A DNA stretch of 6,699 nucleotides from a bacterium (GTDB taxonomy: Bacteria; Desulfobacterota; Binatia; UBA12015): positions 1 through 6,699 of the forward strand of contig JAGWVP010000180.1 of the NCBI GenBank assembly GCA_018970825.1, in the 5' to 3' direction. The position numbers and the translations under genes are program-made. The notes beneath the pieces were generated by a model. It was not told the DNA's origin, did no database searches, and saw only the letters and a program-made list of their open reading frames with translations. Shown in pieces: positions 5,193 through 6,699 of this stretch (its first letter is position 1; each line of letters opens with the position of its first letter).

Positions 5193-6699
5193 GGAGGGCC
5201 CCGGTCGCCGGCCGACGCTTCGTCGTCGCCGCCTTCGCGGCGGTGCTCGTCTCGATCGGCGCCGCGCAAGCGGGCGCGGCCCCGCCGCGGGCGACGGTGA
5301 ACCGGGTCGAGTGGTCGACCACCCCGGGTGGAGCCCGGGTCTCGATTCACGTCGGCGGAGGAGAGGTGCGCTGGAGCGGTGGCCGGGCCGGGGCGAGTCC
5401 GGCCGACGGGCTCCCCGAGCGCGCCTTCGTCGACATCCGCCCCGCGACGCTCTCGACGACGCTCACGCGGGCGCCGGTTGCGATCGACAAGGGCCTCCTG
5501 CGACGCGTCCGCGTGGGCCAGAACGACCCGGAGACGGTTCGTGTCGCGATCGAGCTCGCCGGCCCGGTCGTCGTCGAGATCCGCGGGGAGAAGTCGCCGC
5601 CGAGGATCGTCGTCGACCTGCGCGCGAATCGCGAGGGAGAAGGCGCGGTGGCGCCACCCCCTCCGGTCGCGCCGGTCGCACCGCCTTCGGTCGTCGCGCC
5701 CGGCGGCACCTCGGGGCCCGGCGCCCGCTCGGCTCCGGTCCCGCCCCGGGCATCGGTCCTGCCGCCGGTCGCGACGCCGATGCCGACGCCGACGCCCGCG
5801 CCGGAGCCGAGTCCGAGCCCGACCGCCTGGGTCGCGACGCCGACGCCGTGGTGGCCGACGCCGACGCCCACCGCCTGGATGCCGACCCCGACGCCTACGC
5901 TTCCGCCCTGGGCGCTCGCGACGCCGACGCCCACCGCGTGGCTGCCGCCCGCCCCGGCGTCCTGGCCGACCCCGACCGCGGCGTCCTGGGCGACGGCGAC
6001 GCCGGCCCCGGCGGCGAGCCGCGACTGGCGCGACATGTACGGCGGAGCCGCGACGGCGACGCCGCTCCCGTCGGCCGTGGCGTTCGCGACGCCCCCGCCC
6101 GTCGAGGCGGAGCGGCTCCTGCCGCCGACCCTGCCCGACGAGACGCCCCCGCGGGCGGGACGCGGTCACCGCGTGGTCGTGCTCGACCCCGGGCACGGGG
6201 GCAAGGATCCCGGGGCGCAGGGCCCCTCGGGGGTGGAGGAGAAGCGCATCACGCTGTCGATCGCGCGCCTCGCCGCCGCGCGCCTGCGCAAGCTCGATCC
6301 CTCGGTGAAGGTGCTGCTCACCCGGGGCGGGGACTCCTACGTCGCGCTGAAGGATCGCACGGCGTTCGCCAACGCGAAGGGCGCCGACCTGTTCGTGTCG
6401 ATCCACGTGAACGCCGCGGAGAACGCGGATTCCGCGGGCATCGAGACCTACACGCTGAACAACAGCAACGACCGCGCGACCAAGCGGCTCGCGGCACTCG
6501 AGAACGGGCTCTCGGAGGCCGGGATCGAGCGCGGCGACAAGGACCTCGCCTGGATCGTGAGCGACCTGCTCCAGACCGGCAAGGAGGGCGAATCGATCGT
6601 GCTCGCGGAGAGCCTGCAGCGCGAGACGCTGCGCTCGGTGCGCCGGCGCTGGTCCGACGCCGAGAGCCTCGGCGTGAAGAAGGGGCCGTTCTTCGTGCT
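5189..6699 (+). CDS. N-acetylmuramoyl-L-alanine amidase, AMIN + Amidase_3, exported (3'-truncated)
   Basis: This frame runs open from GTG 5189 to the window end (503 residues seen). Amidases of this family are zinc enzymes that cut the bond between N-acetylmuramic acid and the peptide stem, often to split daughter cells. Residues 1 to about 28-31 form a signal peptide: basic start with RR at 9-10, hydrophobic core VVAAFAAVLVSIG, and cleavage probably after AQA (28). Residues about 35-148 resemble an AMIN domain (peptidoglycan/septum targeting), ending in PPRIVVDLR. About 150-325 is a Pro/Ala/Thr linker with regularly placed Trp. The amidase domain begins near 328 with VVVLDPGHGGKDPGA. Zinc ligands are H336, E351 (the Glu before Lys in GVEEK) and H406 (FVSIHVNA). 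YTLNNSNDRATKRLAALENG and DLAWIVSDLLQTGKEGES are typical of the family. The catalytic Glu near the C-terminus lies beyond the window. An AmiC-type role is likely, but the paralogue cannot be named. Confidence 0.93.
   Translation, partial: MRRAPVAGRRFVVAAFAAVLVSIGAAQAGAAPPRATVNRVEWSTTPGGARVSIHVGGGEVRWSGGRAGASPADGLPERAFVDIRPATLSTTLTRAPVAIDKGLLRRVRVGQNDPETVRVAIELAGPVVVEIRGEKSPPRIVVDLRANREGEGAVAPPPPVAPVAPPSVVAPGGTSGPGARSAPVPPRASVLPPVATPMPTPTPAPEPSPSPTAWVATPTPWWPTPTPTAWMPTPTPTLPPWALATPTPTAWLPPAPASWPTPTAASWATATPAPAASRDWRDMYGGAATATPLPSAVAFATPPPVEAERLLPPTLPDETPPRAGRGHRVVVLDPGHGGKDPGAQGPSGVEEKRITLSIARLAAARLRKLDPSVKVLLTRGGDSYVALKDRTAFANAKGADLFVSIHVNAAENADSAGIETYTLNNSNDRATKRLAALENGLSEAGIERGDKDLAWIVSDLLQTGKEGESIVLAESLQRETLRSVRRRWSDAESLGVKKGPFFV
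5771..5991 (+). repeat. Degenerate PTPT-Trp repeat region encoding the amidase linker
   Basis: The DNA is built from imperfect ACGCCG hexamers that encode Thr-Pro dipeptides. A 19-base unit beginning CGACGCCGACGCCC is present exactly at 5856-5874 and again at 5919-5937, 63 bases apart and in frame. Each copy is followed one base later by TGG (Trp). A shorter related copy (CGACGCCGACGCC) lies at 5835-5847. The encoded stretch, residues about 195-267 of the amidase, alternates PTPT blocks with Trp at 214, 221, 222, 230, 241, 251, 259 and 267. The arrangement suggests growth by slippage or unequal recombination, so length may vary between strains. Confidence 0.7.

Noticed and set aside
5328..6308. 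326-codon + strand open frame starting with ATG inside the amidase gene
   Set aside because: It is an Arg/Ser/Pro-rich out-of-frame reading of the amidase. An automatic caller could prefer it because the true gene is cut by the window end.
4691..6406. 571-codon - strand open frame across the mutS end and amidase linker
   Set aside because: It is Arg/Gly-rich because it reads the complement of Thr-Pro repeats; the + strand frame from 5189 encodes a coherent signal peptide, AMIN and zinc amidase.
1..6699. CRISPR array, insertion sequence, tRNA or rRNA
   Set aside because: No regular spaced repeats, transposase motifs, terminal inverted repeats with target duplications, or RNA-gene signatures were seen; the window is almost all ordinary coding sequence.

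Overview
The window is very GC-rich, with a strong preference for codons ending in G or C, and densely coding. All four genes I can support lie on the + strand. The organism looks like a Gram-negative bacterium with a high-GC genome. The exported AMIN-domain/Amidase_3 murein amidase and the overall style suggest a Myxococcota/Desulfobacterota-type or similar uncultured lineage, but this placement is inference and nothing in the window fixes a taxon.

Layout: (1) 1-711 is the 3' part of an AAA+ ATPase of the magnesium-chelatase subunit I (ChlI/BchI-like) class. (2) After a 31-base gap, 743-2347 encodes a 534-residue protein with a C-terminal von Willebrand factor A (VWA) domain carrying a complete MIDAS metal site. 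Together they form a two-gene I/D-like module of the MoxR/RavA-ViaA/Mg-chelatase type. No chlorophyll or cobalamin gene, and no large H-type subunit, is visible. (3) 2348-2525 is a 178-base non-coding gap rich in inverted repeats, including a perfect 10-bp stem. (4) 2526-5192 is mutS, the mismatch-recognition ATPase, with all key motifs and a C-terminal beta-clamp-binding motif. (5) 5189-6699 is an N-acetylmuramoyl-L-alanine amidase, cut by the window end. It has a signal peptide, an AMIN domain, a long Pro/Thr/Ala/Trp linker and a zinc amidase domain. It starts inside the mutS stop codon (GTGA overlap) and is probably translationally coupled to it.

The first two genes very likely work together, the AAA+ motor remodelling a target presented by the VWA partner. 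The last two share an operon but act in different compartments: DNA repair in the cytoplasm and peptidoglycan cleavage in the periplasm. The most interesting points are the uncharacterised AAA+/VWA pair, the Trp-punctuated Pro-Thr linker in the amidase, the structured mutS leader, and the mutS-amidase coupling. I found no mobile element, CRISPR array, tRNA or rRNA.
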